From Bryobacterales bacterium (GTDB lineage Bacteria > Acidobacteriota > Terriglobia > Bryobacterales > Bryobacteraceae), in the NCBI GenBank assembly GCA_947446025.1, contig CANFEY010000020.1, positions 1 to 64,000 on the forward strand: 64,000 nt of DNA, given 5' to 3'. The notes below the pieces were generated by a model. It made no database searches, was not told the DNA's origin, and worked only from the letters and a program-made list of their open reading frames with translations. Positions 55,699 through 64,000 of this stretch are shown here, piece after piece. Position 1 is the first letter of the stretch; every line of letters begins with the position of its first letter. Both the position numbers and the translations under genes were made by a program.

Positions 55699-57402
55699 CT
55701 ACCGGCAGGTGAAATTCCGAGCGTCCTCAATGCTGCCCGAACCGTTGTAGCGCGCCTGCGTGGGATACGTGCACAGCGGCCGCGTGCGTCCAGGCCAAGG
55801 CGTCGCGTTGCCCGCCGTCGCTGTAATCTGCGCGGGCGGCGCGGATTTCTCCACCCACGCCGTCAGCGCCGTGAAGGCGTCGAACTGGTCCGTAGCCGGC
55901 CCCCCGCTGCAGTGGTTCATGCCCGGCACCGCGAACACCCGCGCGAATTCCGCAGCCGAGCCGTTGTTCACCCGGTTCAGCTCCTCCCACCAGCGCAGCG
56001 TGTCATTAATGGAGAACACCGGATCACTCACCCCGTGGACCACCACCAGCTTGCTTCCGCGATTCTTGAATGCGGCCAGGTCAGTGGAGTCCGCCCGCAT
56101 GAAGTCAGCCACCGGCGTGGTGTATTCGCCGGACGTCGCAGTGAGCTTCGCCGCCGCCGTGGGAATATCCACGCCCCTCAGAAACGCGACCGGCGGGGCT
56201 CCGGCGGAGGCGACTGTGGTGGGCGGCGTTGTAAATAGCGCGGACACCGACGCACTGCCCAACGTAGCGATGATAGCTCCATTCTGCGGAGCGTCGTAGG
56301 CCCCGATTTTCCACGACCGCCAGCCCTGGTTGAACGCGGCCCCGATCTTGCCGCCGATGCCCCGGTCGAACGCCCAGTCGGAATAGAGCAGCTTGCCCTG
56401 CACGTCCTTCGCGCCCGCGTAGACCTTTTGGATCGCGCTGACCTGTGACGCTGAAAGGCACGTGACCCGCTTGGCTCCCATGCATTGCGCCGCCGCCAGC
56501 TTCGGCGTCACCACTCCGGCCGTGCACGCCGGGAAGTTGTCGATCACGCCGTCTTCCAAATTATCCAGCCCGTCGCACGCCGCGAGGATCGCTTGCGAGA
56601 CCATGTCCAGGTCTTCATCCGTGAACGTCTTGTTGAGCAGCGGCTGCCCGTCGCGCCCGAAAATTCCGGTGGCCGCCGAGACCTCGGCGAAGGCCTGCAC
56701 GTCCCAGGAGTGCCCATACAACGCCGCTTTGTGCAAATTAAGCCCCGGGGCGCAAGCCAGCACCCCGTCGAAATGCTGCGGGAATCGCTGCGACACCACC
56801 ATCCCCTCGCGCCCGCCTTCTGAGCAGCCCACGAAGTACGACCGCTGCGGCGCGCGCCCATAGTAGGTCTGGATGATCGCCTTCGCCGTGCGCGCCACCT
56901 GATCGTAAGAGTTGTACCCGAAGTCGACGCGCGCTTGCGGATCGAAGCCGAATGTCACCGTCCCGTTGCGCGCCGGATCGTTGTTCACCGCGTTATCGTG
57001 CCCCGAATCCTGGCTCACCACCGCGTACCCAAGTGACAACGCGTTTCCCGGCTGCGCGCCCTGCAAGCTACCGAACGCCGCACCCAGATTGCCGTTCGAT
57101 CCGCCTCCGCCCTCGAAGAAGAAATCGCCGTTCCAGGCCGTCGGCAAGCGTAGATGGAACTTGATCGCATAGGGCTGCCCATTGATCCCCGTGCGTTCAT
57201 TGATCTTCCCCAGGACCTCGCAGTGCTCCGGCGCGGCGGGAGCCTTACCCTTGGCAGCAGCCGCCCGATTCAGCGCCGCCGACGTGATTTGCCCGGATTG
57301 CTTCAACCCCACGCACTTGTCCGCCGCGGGCGCGTTCTGGCTGCGCGCGCTCCAGACAAATAGCAACACTCCAGCCAGAACGCCCGCCGCGATGGTCCGC
57401 AT
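55699..57402 (-). CDS. Tannase/feruloyl esterase family protein
   Basis: This 567-aa exported protein (signal to about residue 22) has the tannase signature: an early Cys (KCVGLKQ), the nucleophile elbow FVGCSEGGREGM, the acid in VVHGVSDPVFSIND and the closing MNHCSGG with His and Cys (CS-D-HC motif). It hydrolyses ester bonds of gallate, ferulate or similar plant phenolics, in line with a soil saprotroph. The gene is intact. It lies 5 bp downstream of the DinB-like gene and is probably co-transcribed with it. Confidence 0.9.
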   Translation of the reverse strand: MRTIAAGVLAGVLLFVWSARSQNAPAADKCVGLKQSGQITSAALNRAAAAKGKAPAAPEHCEVLGKINERTGINGQPYAIKFHLRLPTAWNGDFFFEGGGGSNGNLGAAFGSLQGAQPGNALSLGYAVVSQDSGHDNAVNNDPARNGTVTFGFDPQARVDFGYNSYDQVARTAKAIIQTYYGRAPQRSYFVGCSEGGREGMVVSQRFPQHFDGVLACAPGLNLHKAALYGHSWDVQAFAEVSAATGIFGRDGQPLLNKTFTDEDLDMVSQAILAACDGLDNLEDGVIDNFPACTAGVVTPKLAAAQCMGAKRVTCLSASQVSAIQKVYAGAKDVQGKLLYSDWAFDRGIGGKIGAAFNQGWRSWKIGAYDAPQNGAIIATLGSASVSALFTTPPTTVASAGAPPVAFLRGVDIPTAAAKLTATSGEYTTPVADFMRADSTDLAAFKNRGSKLVVVHGVSDPVFSINDTLRWWEELNRVNNGSAAEFARVFAVPGMNHCSGGPATDQFDAFTALTAWVEKSAPPAQITATAGNATPWPGRTRPLCTYPTQARYNGSGSIEDARNFTCR

Positions 57403-57407
57403 GACGC

Positions 57408-57953
57408 TTACTTCGCCTTGCCCTTCGCGTTCGCGTTGTCGCTCGAAGGCGGCACCACGCCCTTGGCGCGCATGTAGGGGACCATGGTCCCGTAGGTCTC
57501 GTTGTGATGCGACACGTTAAAGCTCAGCACGCCGATCAGCGTCCGCTGTCCCCGGATAAACGGCCGGCCCTCATTCGCGTTGGCGTCGGTGAGCGCCGCA
57601 TACGCCTGATCGCACAGCGCATTCGATTCCTGCAGCGCCGCGATCAATTCCGTCTTGGTCTTCTTGCTAGCCGCCGTGCCCTGCTTGGGAGCGTTCAGCG
57701 CCATGGAACACAGCATCGTCTGGATATCCGCGCCGTGTGCCACCTCAGCCCCGAAATCGCGCACGTCCGGCGACGGCTTATAGGAGTAAAACTCCTCCGG
57801 CATCTTCTCGGCGGCACGCAGAATGTTGTTCTTGATTCCGGTGTAGTCGCCCTTCACTTCGGCGACGTGGTTCAGAGGAGCGGTGGGAGCCTGAGCCTGC
57901 AACATCACAACTGCCGCAGCTCCGGTGAGCATGGAAAGTAGGAGAGTTTTCAT
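57408..57953 (-). CDS. Exported DinB-like protein
   Basis: This 181-aa protein has a signal peptide (MKTLLLSMLTGAAAVVMLQA) before a DinB/YfiT four-helix bundle (NNILRAAEKMPEEFYSYKPS, FGAEVAHGADIQTMLCS, NVSHHNETYGTMVPYMR). The His of AEVAHGAD and the HH of VSHHNE fit the usual three-His metal site. Export is unusual for DinB proteins, most of which are cytoplasmic thiol-dependent enzymes. TACAAT lies six bases before ATG 57953. Confidence 0.82.
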   Translation of the reverse strand: MKTLLLSMLTGAAAVVMLQAQAPTAPLNHVAEVKGDYTGIKNNILRAAEKMPEEFYSYKPSPDVRDFGAEVAHGADIQTMLCSMALNAPKQGTAASKKTKTELIAALQESNALCDQAYAALTDANANEGRPFIRGQRTLIGVLSFNVSHHNETYGTMVPYMRAKGVVPPSSDNANAKGKAK

Positions 57954-57959
57954 GGAGCG

Positions 57960-57965
57960 ATTGTA
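57960..57965 (-). promoter_or_regulatory. -10-like hexamer TACAAT before the DinB-like gene
   Basis: TACAAT on the minus strand ends six bases before ATG 57953, with no SD. It lies in the 29-bp gap after the GGDEF/EAL gene. Confidence 0.5.
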
Positions 57966-57982
57966 ACACCGCCCGCTGTGCT

Positions 57983-60499
57983 CTAACTGGCCGGCACCGG
58001 CGAGGGCTCGGGGCTCGCCTGCACGTGCTCACTAAGGCGCAACAACGACTGCGTGTCCCTGCTCAGGAACGCTTCCGCCTCGCTGCCCGTAACCGGCCGG
58101 CTCAGCAGGTAGCCCTGGATGTTGTCGCATCCCAGCCGGCATAGCGTCTGGAACTGCATTTCGGTTTCCACGCCCTCGGCCACTACCTTCAGTCCCATGC
58201 CGTGCGCCAGATCGATGATCGCCTGGATCACAGGCACCGTGCTGGACGCCCCAGCCATGTCACGGACGAAAGAAAGGTCAATCTTCACGCTGCTCACAGG
58301 CAGTTTTTGCAGATAGCTCAACGACGAGTAGCCGGTGCCGAAGTCGTCGATCGCCATGCTGACCCCCAAGTTTCGCAGTTGATGGAGGCGCTGCAAAGAC
58401 TCCTCCACGTGTTCCATCAGCGTTGTCTCTGTCAGTTCCAGTTCCAGCATCTCCGCCGCCAGCCCTGAATCCGCCAGGGCTTGCCGGACCACATCCACGA
58501 AATTCTCCTCAGCCAACTGCCGCGCGGAAACGTTCACCGCCATCTTGACCGGTCCATAACCCAGGCTCTGCCAGCGTACGCTTTGCCGGCATGCCTCGGT
58601 GAGTGCCCAGGCACCGATCGGGACAATCAAACTGCTGCCTTCGGCTACCGGGATGAACTCTGCTGGAGACACGCTGCCGAACTCCGGGCTGTTCCAGCGG
58701 ATCAGCGCTTCCATGCCCACCAGATTCCGATGGACATCCGTTTGCGGCTGGTAATGGAGTTGCAATTCCTGATTCTGCAACGCCTGCGCCAGACCGCTCT
58801 CCATGCTCATGCGCTTGCGCAGCACCGAACCGATCTGCGGCCCGTACAATTGCACTCCGTGCCGGCCGCGGCTCTTCACCTGATAGAGTGCCAGATCGGC
58901 GTGCCGGATCAGCGTGGCCGCGTCCTGCCCGTCCGCCGGGAACATGCTGATCCCGATGCTGGCCGCAATCTGCGCGTCCCGGTCGCCCAATGAGATCGGC
59001 TGCACCAGTTTTTCCAGGATGCGGCGCGCGCCCCGCTCCGCTTCCTCGGCACTGGTCACCGAACTCAATACAACCGTGAATTCGTCCCCACCTACGCGAG
59101 CCACGGTGTCGCCCTGCCGGATGGAGTGGGCCAAGCGCTGTCCAACCGCGCGCAAAACCGAATCACCCGCACGGTGCCCGAACTGGTCGTTGACCTGCTT
59201 AAACCAATCCAGGTCGATCATCAACACCGCCGCCACTGTGCCCACGCGTTGCGCTTCCGCTAATGTGCTCTCCAGCCGCTCCTGTAACAGGCGCCGGTTC
59301 GGCAATTCCGTCAACGCGTCCCGCTGCGATTGGAACGCCAGCTTGTCGTAAAGGTACCGGTGTTCAATCACCACTGCGGCTAGTTGCGCCGCACCGCGCA
59401 GGATTCCCGGCTCATTGCCTTCCAGCCGCCGCCGCGAACGGAAGTAGGCGTCCACTGTCGCCAGCGTCTGCCCCGAACTCGATTGCACCGGGTGCGACCA
59501 GCAGTACTGAAACCCATGCGCCAATGCCGACTCCCGCAGCTCCCCCCACAGTTCGTCCGAGGCGATTTCGCTGTACACCGGCTCGCCGCCCCGGAAGGCG
59601 GTCCAGTTTGCCCCGCGCGAGGCTTCGCCCTGCTGTGCAAGATGCCTGTCGATGAACGACCCCGGCAGACCCAACCCCACAATTTCCCGCAGTTGGCCGT
59701 CCTGAAACAACGAAATCGCACCCACAGCTCCAGGAAGCTGCTGCTGCATCAGTGAACATAGGGTGGAAAGAATCTCCGGCAACGGTTCGTTCTTTCCCGT
59801 CATTTCCAGCACCCGGCTGCGCTGCGCGTCCAGGCGAGCATTGCGGGCCAGTTCATCGTTCTTCTCGCGCTCCTGGTTGCGCTCCGTGCGGCTCCCAACC
59901 AGCGCCCAGGCGAACGAACCCAACGTGACCACCAGCAAAATGAGCTCGAAAATCAGCCGGAACAACGTGGATTCAACCATGCCGGATTGCGACTCGGCAT
60001 GGCTCGATACGTGCCGACGGATCTGCTGCAGCGCCTCCGAGGCACCCTGGAACCGGTCCGCTCCATACTCAGCATCAAATCTAACTGCTTGGGACGGCTG
60101 ACCTTCCCCCAACAACGCCACAGCCTGATCCCGCGCCTGTAGATAACTGAACCACTGGGAGCGGAACTGCCCCGTGCCCTGCAAAGCCTCCGCCGGCAAA
60201 CCCAACGCTCCCAGCGCCGCAAAACGCTTCTCTACTTCTCCGTCGGCCTTGCGCGCCTGTTCGATCAGACTAGCCCTTTGGCCCTCGACCTCCGTGGTCA
60301 TCGCGTACAGGAATCTCTGCCGGCTTTCCTGCATGTAAAACTGTACGTCGTCGTGCGCAGCCGAGGCCAACACCACCTCCGTGCGTAAAACGCGCACGGC
60401 CATGACAGCGTTGCGGACCCCAATGCCGGACACAACTAGCCCGATAGAGGCCAGCAACCCGAGGAGGGGCAAGAATCGCAGGTGGCGCTGATTTCGCAT
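57983..60499 (-). CDS. Membrane GAF-GGDEF-EAL cyclic-di-GMP protein
   Basis: This 838-aa protein has two membrane helices (about 10-32 and 180-202) bracketing a periplasmic helical-bundle sensor. A GAF-like domain (about 235-390), a GGDEF domain with RVGGDEF (about 405-560) and an EAL domain (about 575-820) with MEALIRW, DDFGTGYSSLSYL and EGVET follow. Cyclase and phosphodiesterase motifs both appear intact. It resembles the soluble protein at 13371-15368 in its output half. Confidence 0.9.
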   Translation of the reverse strand: MRNQRHLRFLPLLGLLASIGLVVSGIGVRNAVMAVRVLRTEVVLASAAHDDVQFYMQESRQRFLYAMTTEVEGQRASLIEQARKADGEVEKRFAALGALGLPAEALQGTGQFRSQWFSYLQARDQAVALLGEGQPSQAVRFDAEYGADRFQGASEALQQIRRHVSSHAESQSGMVESTLFRLIFELILLVVTLGSFAWALVGSRTERNQEREKNDELARNARLDAQRSRVLEMTGKNEPLPEILSTLCSLMQQQLPGAVGAISLFQDGQLREIVGLGLPGSFIDRHLAQQGEASRGANWTAFRGGEPVYSEIASDELWGELRESALAHGFQYCWSHPVQSSSGQTLATVDAYFRSRRRLEGNEPGILRGAAQLAAVVIEHRYLYDKLAFQSQRDALTELPNRRLLQERLESTLAEAQRVGTVAAVLMIDLDWFKQVNDQFGHRAGDSVLRAVGQRLAHSIRQGDTVARVGGDEFTVVLSSVTSAEEAERGARRILEKLVQPISLGDRDAQIAASIGISMFPADGQDAATLIRHADLALYQVKSRGRHGVQLYGPQIGSVLRKRMSMESGLAQALQNQELQLHYQPQTDVHRNLVGMEALIRWNSPEFGSVSPAEFIPVAEGSSLIVPIGAWALTEACRQSVRWQSLGYGPVKMAVNVSARQLAEENFVDVVRQALADSGLAAEMLELELTETTLMEHVEESLQRLHQLRNLGVSMAIDDFGTGYSSLSYLQKLPVSSVKIDLSFVRDMAGASSTVPVIQAIIDLAHGMGLKVVAEGVETEMQFQTLCRLGCDNIQGYLLSRPVTGSEAEAFLSRDTQSLLRLSEHVQASPEPSPVPAS

Positions 60500-60655
60500 G
60501 ATCTGGATTAGAGATTCCCGCTAATTCCTGGCAAACACACGCCCTCCTACCTCTAGTTTTCGACCGTCCGCCCAATTGTCTGTAGTCCGGCATCCGACAA
60601 AAGGCGTAATCCACTACCCGCGACCTCCCGTCTTATCCTGCATGGCGGGAACCCT
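60500..60655. other. Intergenic region between divergent genes
   Basis: No gene is seen. A TATCCT hexamer at 60634-60639 lies 16 bases before the TTG at 60656 and could be the -10 of the ApbE gene. Confidence 0.4.
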
Positions 60656-61978
60656 TTGATCACCAGTCGTCTATTCACACGTCGGGCGTGGCTCGCGCTA
60701 GCCTCCGCAGTTCCGGCCTTCTCCCGTCCCCAGGTCCATACCTTCCGGCATGACTACGTCCTGTGAACCTCGCTGGACCTAACCCTCACCGGGGTTCCGC
60801 ACTCCCAAGCGCTGGCCGCCGAAACCGCCGCGTTGGCCACCGTAGGGCGTTTGCAGAAGGTGCTGGACACCCGCAACCCGGGTAGCGAAATCAGACGGCC
60901 TGGAGCCCGGCCATCCCCGGATTTGCAGGCAATGCTGGCCGCCTACGAATTCTGGGAACAGCACACCAGCGGCCTGATCCGTTTCCACTGGTCCGACTCG
61001 CTGAACGTGGATGCCTTGGGCAAGGCCTACATTGTGGACCGTGCCGCCGAAGCGGCCCTCGCTGCCGCACCCGGTGCCGCCAGCATCCTGCTCGATATCG
61101 GCGGTGACATCCGCGCGTTCGGCCAGGCCTGCGTAGGCATCGCTGATCCTGCGCAGCCCTTTGACAACGCCCCTCCGCTGACCTCCATTCGCCTTCAAGA
61201 CCGCGCGTTGGCCACCAGCGGAACCTACGCCAGAGGCCGGCATATCCTGGACGGGCGAAGCGGTCTGAAAGCATCAGGGGCTTGGTCCGCTTCTGTCAGT
61301 GCGCCGGATTGCGTCACTGCCAACGCCCTGTCCTTGGCCCTCTGCGTCCTCTCCCCAGAGGAAGGTCTCCGCCTCATCGAAGCCACCCAAGGTGCCGAAG
61401 CCCTACTTGTCACCAGCGCCGGAGGCGTGCTCCGCAGCAGTGGATTCCGCCATTTTGAACAGCCTACGCTCCGCCGCGCCGCCTACGCCGGCTGGACCAA
61501 TGGATCGCAGGTCTCGATTTCCCTTACACTGACAGATCCCGCCCCCGCAGGCGGAGGCCGTTTCGGTGGACGCGGCGGCGGACGTCTGCGCCGTCCCTAC
61601 GTCGCCGTCTGGGCCGAAGATTCCTCCGGGAAAGTCGTCCGCAACATCGCCCTCTGGGCCTCCAAACCCCGCTGGCTGCCAGAACTGCACACCTGGTGGG
61701 GCAAAAACGGCTCCGCCTCCCGCCAGATCAGCCAGATGGCCCGCGCAACCCGCGCGGCCGGGCAATACAACATCTCCTGGAACGGCATGACCGATGCGGG
61801 CGCAGCCGCCCCCGCCGGGTCCTACCGCATCTGTATCGAAACCAATCGCGAACACGGCAGCCACTATCAGGAGAGCGTCACCATCGATTGCACCGGCAAG
61901 CCCGCCTCCGCGGCCATCAAGCCCACCCCGGAATTCGCAGCCAAGGTCGAATTCGGCCCCGTGTCAGGAGTGGTCTAA
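60656..61978 (+). pseudogene. ApbE-DUF2271 fusion with in-frame TGA
   Basis: From TTG 60656 the frame reads a Tat-like leader (RLFTRRAWLALASAVPAF) and VHTFRHDYVL, then TGA at 60764-60766, then TSLDLTLTG and on without interruption to 61978. The family consensus here is about VLGTSLDL, so the stop probably replaced a Gly GGA codon. The body has ApbE motifs (LNVDALGKAYIVDRAAE, LLDIGGDIRAFG, ATSGTYARGRHILDGRSGLK, APDCVTANALSLALCVL) and a DUF2271 domain from about 61500 (VAVWAEDSSGKVVRNIALWA, YNISWNGMTDAGAAAP). ApbE transfers FMN covalently to target proteins. The PepSY gene follows by 3 bp. Confidence 0.82.
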
Positions 61979-61981
61979 GCA

Positions 61982-62572
61982 TTGGATCCCGGACAATTGA
62001 AGCGTGAGACCCTGAAATGGGCACGCACCATCCACATCTATTTGTCGCTCTCGGCTTTCCTGATGCTGCTTTTCTTCGCCGTCACCGGAGTCATGCTGAC
62101 CCACGATTCCTTCGGCATGGATGTGGTCGAAGCCACCACGAAACAAGCCAAGATCCCGCTGGAGGTGGCCAAGCTGGGCAGCCAAGACGCCCTGATTTCC
62201 GCCGCCCGCGCAGCCTTTGGCATCACCATCCCACTCACCAACTTTAACCCCAGCGACGAGGAGATCGAACTCGCCTTCGCCGGTCCCTCCAAGCGAGCCC
62301 AGGTGTTTATCCAGCGCGCAAGCGGCGACGCCGAAGCCACTTTCGAAGCCCGCGGCTTCGTCGGCCTGATGGCCGATCTGCACAAAGGCGCGGAAACCGG
62401 CTGGGTCTGGCGCGGCCTGCTGGACGTGGTCTCGGTCTGGATCGCGCTAAGCTCCATCACCGGCTTCATCATGCTGCTGGCCCTGCCCAAACGACGCGCG
62501 CTGGGCTTGCTGATCACCGCCCTCGGCACCGTGGTCACGCTCGCCGCCTGGGCCGTCTACGTGCCGCGCTGA
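61982..62572 (+). CDS. PepSY-associated membrane protein
   Basis: This 196-aa protein has an N-terminal helix WARTIHIYLSLSAFLMLLFF, a periplasmic PepSY-like domain, DLHKGAETGWVWRGLLDVV and two closing helices. The His of ARTIHIY and DLHKG are the usual PepSY_TM ligands. ApbE, DUF2271 and PepSY proteins are a known genomic grouping linked to flavin-dependent redox at the membrane. The start is TTG 61982 with AGGAG 11 bases upstream. The stop abuts the convergent methyltransferase stop. Confidence 0.83.
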   Translation: MDPGQLKRETLKWARTIHIYLSLSAFLMLLFFAVTGVMLTHDSFGMDVVEATTKQAKIPLEVAKLGSQDALISAARAAFGITIPLTNFNPSDEEIELAFAGPSKRAQVFIQRASGDAEATFEARGFVGLMADLHKGAETGWVWRGLLDVVSVWIALSSITGFIMLLALPKRRALGLLITALGTVVTLAAWAVYVPR

Positions 62573-63577
62573 CTACTTCCCTGCCAGCTTCGCCACCACC
62601 AGCCAGTGGACCGTCCGTTGCTGCGTCCCGGCCGGAGGGAACTGTACATCGCCCACCGAGCTTCCATCCTGCCGCACGATAAACTTCCGCGCGTCCTCAG
62701 AGGTCACCAACATGCTCACCCGATCCACCAACCGCAGCCCAGTAGCACGGAAAAACGCCTCTTCCTGTCCGAACGGGATGCCGAAAATCCACGGCTCGCC
62801 CCACTCCTTCAGCATCGCCACCAGCCGCGCATTCGCTTCATTCGCCGGGGGATCAAAGAACGGATTGAAGTGGTCCAGCACAATCTCGCTCTCCGTATTC
62901 GTGTTGCCGGCAATATCGCTCAAGAAGTCGCGCACCTGCTGCTCAGTCAGGTACATCGAGACGCCCTCCCAGATGAAGAAGGTCTTGCGATCCGCCCTGT
63001 ATCCTGCCCGCTTGAGCCCCGCGCTAGCCTTTTGCTTGGTGAAATCGATGGGAACATAGGTCAAGTTCGCCGGAGCCGGCCCCATCACCTTCAGCGCACG
63101 CTGCTTCTTGTACTCCTGCGTGGGCCCGAAGTCGACCTCGAACACCTTGACGTTCTTAAGCTCCTGCCGAAACCGGTAGGCGCGGCTGTCAAACCCCGCC
63201 CCCAAGATGACCACCTGCTGCCCGCCCGACGCCGCAAACTCACGCATGCGTTTATCGATATACAGCGTGCGAATGTTGACCATCAGCACCCGGGCGCGCG
63301 TCTCCGGCTCCTGCATCGCCAGCCGGTAGTCCTTATCGAGCCCCGTGACCACGGGATTGGCGGCAATCAGCGCCCGCTCTTCCGGCCCCAGGAACCGCTC
63401 CGCCAGCCAGTCCGGATTGCGCACCGTAGGGTCCGGCTCCCGAGCCCCAATCGCACGCGCCGCCAGCACCCAAATCGAGGTTTTGGAGGGCTTGTCCGCC
63501 TCCACGCCAAACAAGCTGGCCGAAGCCAGAAACGAGCCCGCCAGCAAGCGCAGAGTTCGAGAAGTCATCAGGCCCAT
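62573..63577 (-). CDS. SAM-dependent methyltransferase (PPM/LCMT-like) with apparent signal peptide
   Basis: This 334-aa protein belongs to the TIGR00027/LCMT-like O-methyltransferases: ARVLMVNIRTLYIDKRMREF, VVILGAGFDSRAYRF (motif I), VFEVDFGPTQEYKKQRA, YVPIDFTKQ and FIWEGVSMYLTEQQVRDFL. The first 26 residues (SRTLRLLAGSFLASASLFG) look like a signal peptide or anchor, which is strange for a SAM-dependent enzyme. ATGs at 63577 and 63568 are possible. The substrate is unknown. Confidence 0.85.
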   Translation of the reverse strand: MGLMTSRTLRLLAGSFLASASLFGVEADKPSKTSIWVLAARAIGAREPDPTVRNPDWLAERFLGPEERALIAANPVVTGLDKDYRLAMQEPETRARVLMVNIRTLYIDKRMREFAASGGQQVVILGAGFDSRAYRFRQELKNVKVFEVDFGPTQEYKKQRALKVMGPAPANLTYVPIDFTKQKASAGLKRAGYRADRKTFFIWEGVSMYLTEQQVRDFLSDIAGNTNTESEIVLDHFNPFFDPPANEANARLVAMLKEWGEPWIFGIPFGQEEAFFRATGLRLVDRVSMLVTSEDARKFIVRQDGSSVGDVQFPPAGTQQRTVHWLVVAKLAGK

Positions 63578-63586
63578 GCTAACATT

Positions 63587-63615
63587 TTGCGATCCGGCCC
63601 GAGCCGTTGTACAAT
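63587..63615 (+). promoter_or_regulatory. tRNA-Asn promoter
   Basis: TTGCGA (63587-63592), a 17-base spacer and TACAAT (63610-63615) precede the tRNA by about 33 bases. It overlaps the 5' region of the divergent methyltransferase gene. Confidence 0.6.
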
Positions 63616-63648
63616 GGCTTTACCGCTAGTGCAGTAGTCCACTCTTGT

Positions 63649-63723
<75 letters not shown>

Positions 63724-63754
63724 AACCAAATCAGCAACTTACAAATCCTCGCTT

Positions 63755-64000
63755 TCAGTGCAAAACCTCGACCTTAGCGGATTCCTTAGCAGCCTCGTTT
63801 GAAACCTGCTCCAGAACTACTACAGCCGCCTGTTTTTTCACCAACGAATCTACCGCGCGCCGCTTCGCCTGCTGACCGATGTGGGAGTAGTGCTTGAGCA
63901 TTTGTTTCGACACGTGCCCAGCCATGTCTCGAATCGTTTCGTCCCCGGCCTCGCCGCTCTCCGCTAGGTTCGTGATGAAGGTATGCCGGTTGTCATGCCA
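63755..64000 (-). CDS. Tyrosine integrase, C-terminal part (cut by window edge)
   Basis: The 81 visible codons end at TGA 63757-63755 and encode the catalytic end of a phage-type tyrosine recombinase: WHDNRHTFITNLAESGEAGD with HxxR, TIRDMAGHVSKQMLKHYSHI with the His and nucleophile Tyr, then a charged tail. The gene begins outside the window. Orientation toward, and 31 bp from, the tRNA-Asn 3' end is typical of an element integrated at the tRNA, with attL in the T arm/acceptor. Confidence 0.9.
   Translation of the reverse strand, partial: WHDNRHTFITNLAESGEAGDETIRDMAGHVSKQMLKHYSHIGQQAKRRAVDSLVKKQAAVVVLEQVSNEAAKESAKVEVLH

Noticed and set aside
60764-60766. Selenocysteine insertion at the TGA of the ApbE gene
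   Set aside because: The position corresponds to a glycine in a conserved strand, the family has no Sec members, and I see no SECIS-like hairpin just after it.

Overview
The window looks like a stretch of chromosome from a high-GC member of the Acidobacteriota, most likely the Solibacterales/Bryobacterales (inferred from gene content, no marker gene was compared). Pointers are FecR/DUF6600 proteins, small secreted carboxypeptidase-regulatory-like proteins, a Ser/Thr kinase fused to beta-propeller repeats, a PEP-CTERM protein, a TMTC-like membrane TPR protein, DUF6152/DUF6644 genes and many exported proteins of unknown role. Housekeeping genes (ileS, lspA, hpt, rsfS, miaA, ilvE, carD, one tRNA-Asn) are interspersed, so this is mostly core chromosome. 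The right end carries the C-terminus of a tyrosine integrase abutting tRNA-Asn, the edge of a mobile element.

Layout. 0-7.4 kb: a BrnT/BrnA toxin-antitoxin pair, a zinc-ribbon membrane protein, a frameshifted metallo-beta-lactamase (MBL) gene, an inositol-phosphatase-like gene, an ABC-F ATPase, a monoheme cytochrome and a frameshifted HAMP/SpoIIE phosphatase. 7.4-13 kb: an eight-gene minus-strand operon of two related secreted proteins, an MBL-fold protein with a degraded metal site, a DUF6152 protein and four paralogous membrane proteins; this is the most coherent uncharacterised system here. 13-26 kb: a GGDEF/EAL protein with a coupled 42-codon ORF, rsfS/hpt, a LysW-like zinc ribbon with an acidic tail, secreted small proteins, amidohydrolase-FemAB-methyltransferase genes, and lspA/ileS. 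26-33 kb: carD, a Uma2 nuclease, FecR/DUF6600, a PQQ-type sugar dehydrogenase, PEP-CTERM, HAD and M48 genes. 33-39.4 kb: a decay zone with a broken MazEF-like pair, a doubly frameshifted MBL gene, a frameshifted pentaheme cytochrome and a cytochrome-beta-barrel fusion with a stop codon in its signal peptide; ilvE and a short nagA lie intact among them. 39.4-54.5 kb: OmpH, TPR proteins, miaA, PP2C, an M24 peptidase/Wzt-like/kinase operon, and a TMTC-like protein. 54.5-64 kb: flavin reductase and PepSY genes sharing a promoter, tannase, DinB, GGDEF/EAL, a broken ApbE-DUF2271 gene with PepSY, a methyltransferase, tRNA-Asn and the integrase.

Chromosome-scale signals. By eye the + strand is G-rich on the left and C-rich from about 39 kb onward, whatever the gene orientation. 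That is the change expected at a replication terminus, and a dif-like 28-mer sits near the switch at 31276-31303. At least a dozen genes have a TAnnnT hexamer only 5-9 bases before the start codon and no Shine-Dalgarno sequence, which suggests widespread leaderless transcription. Two families of dispersed palindromes recur between genes, and one copy lies inside the 3' end of miaA.
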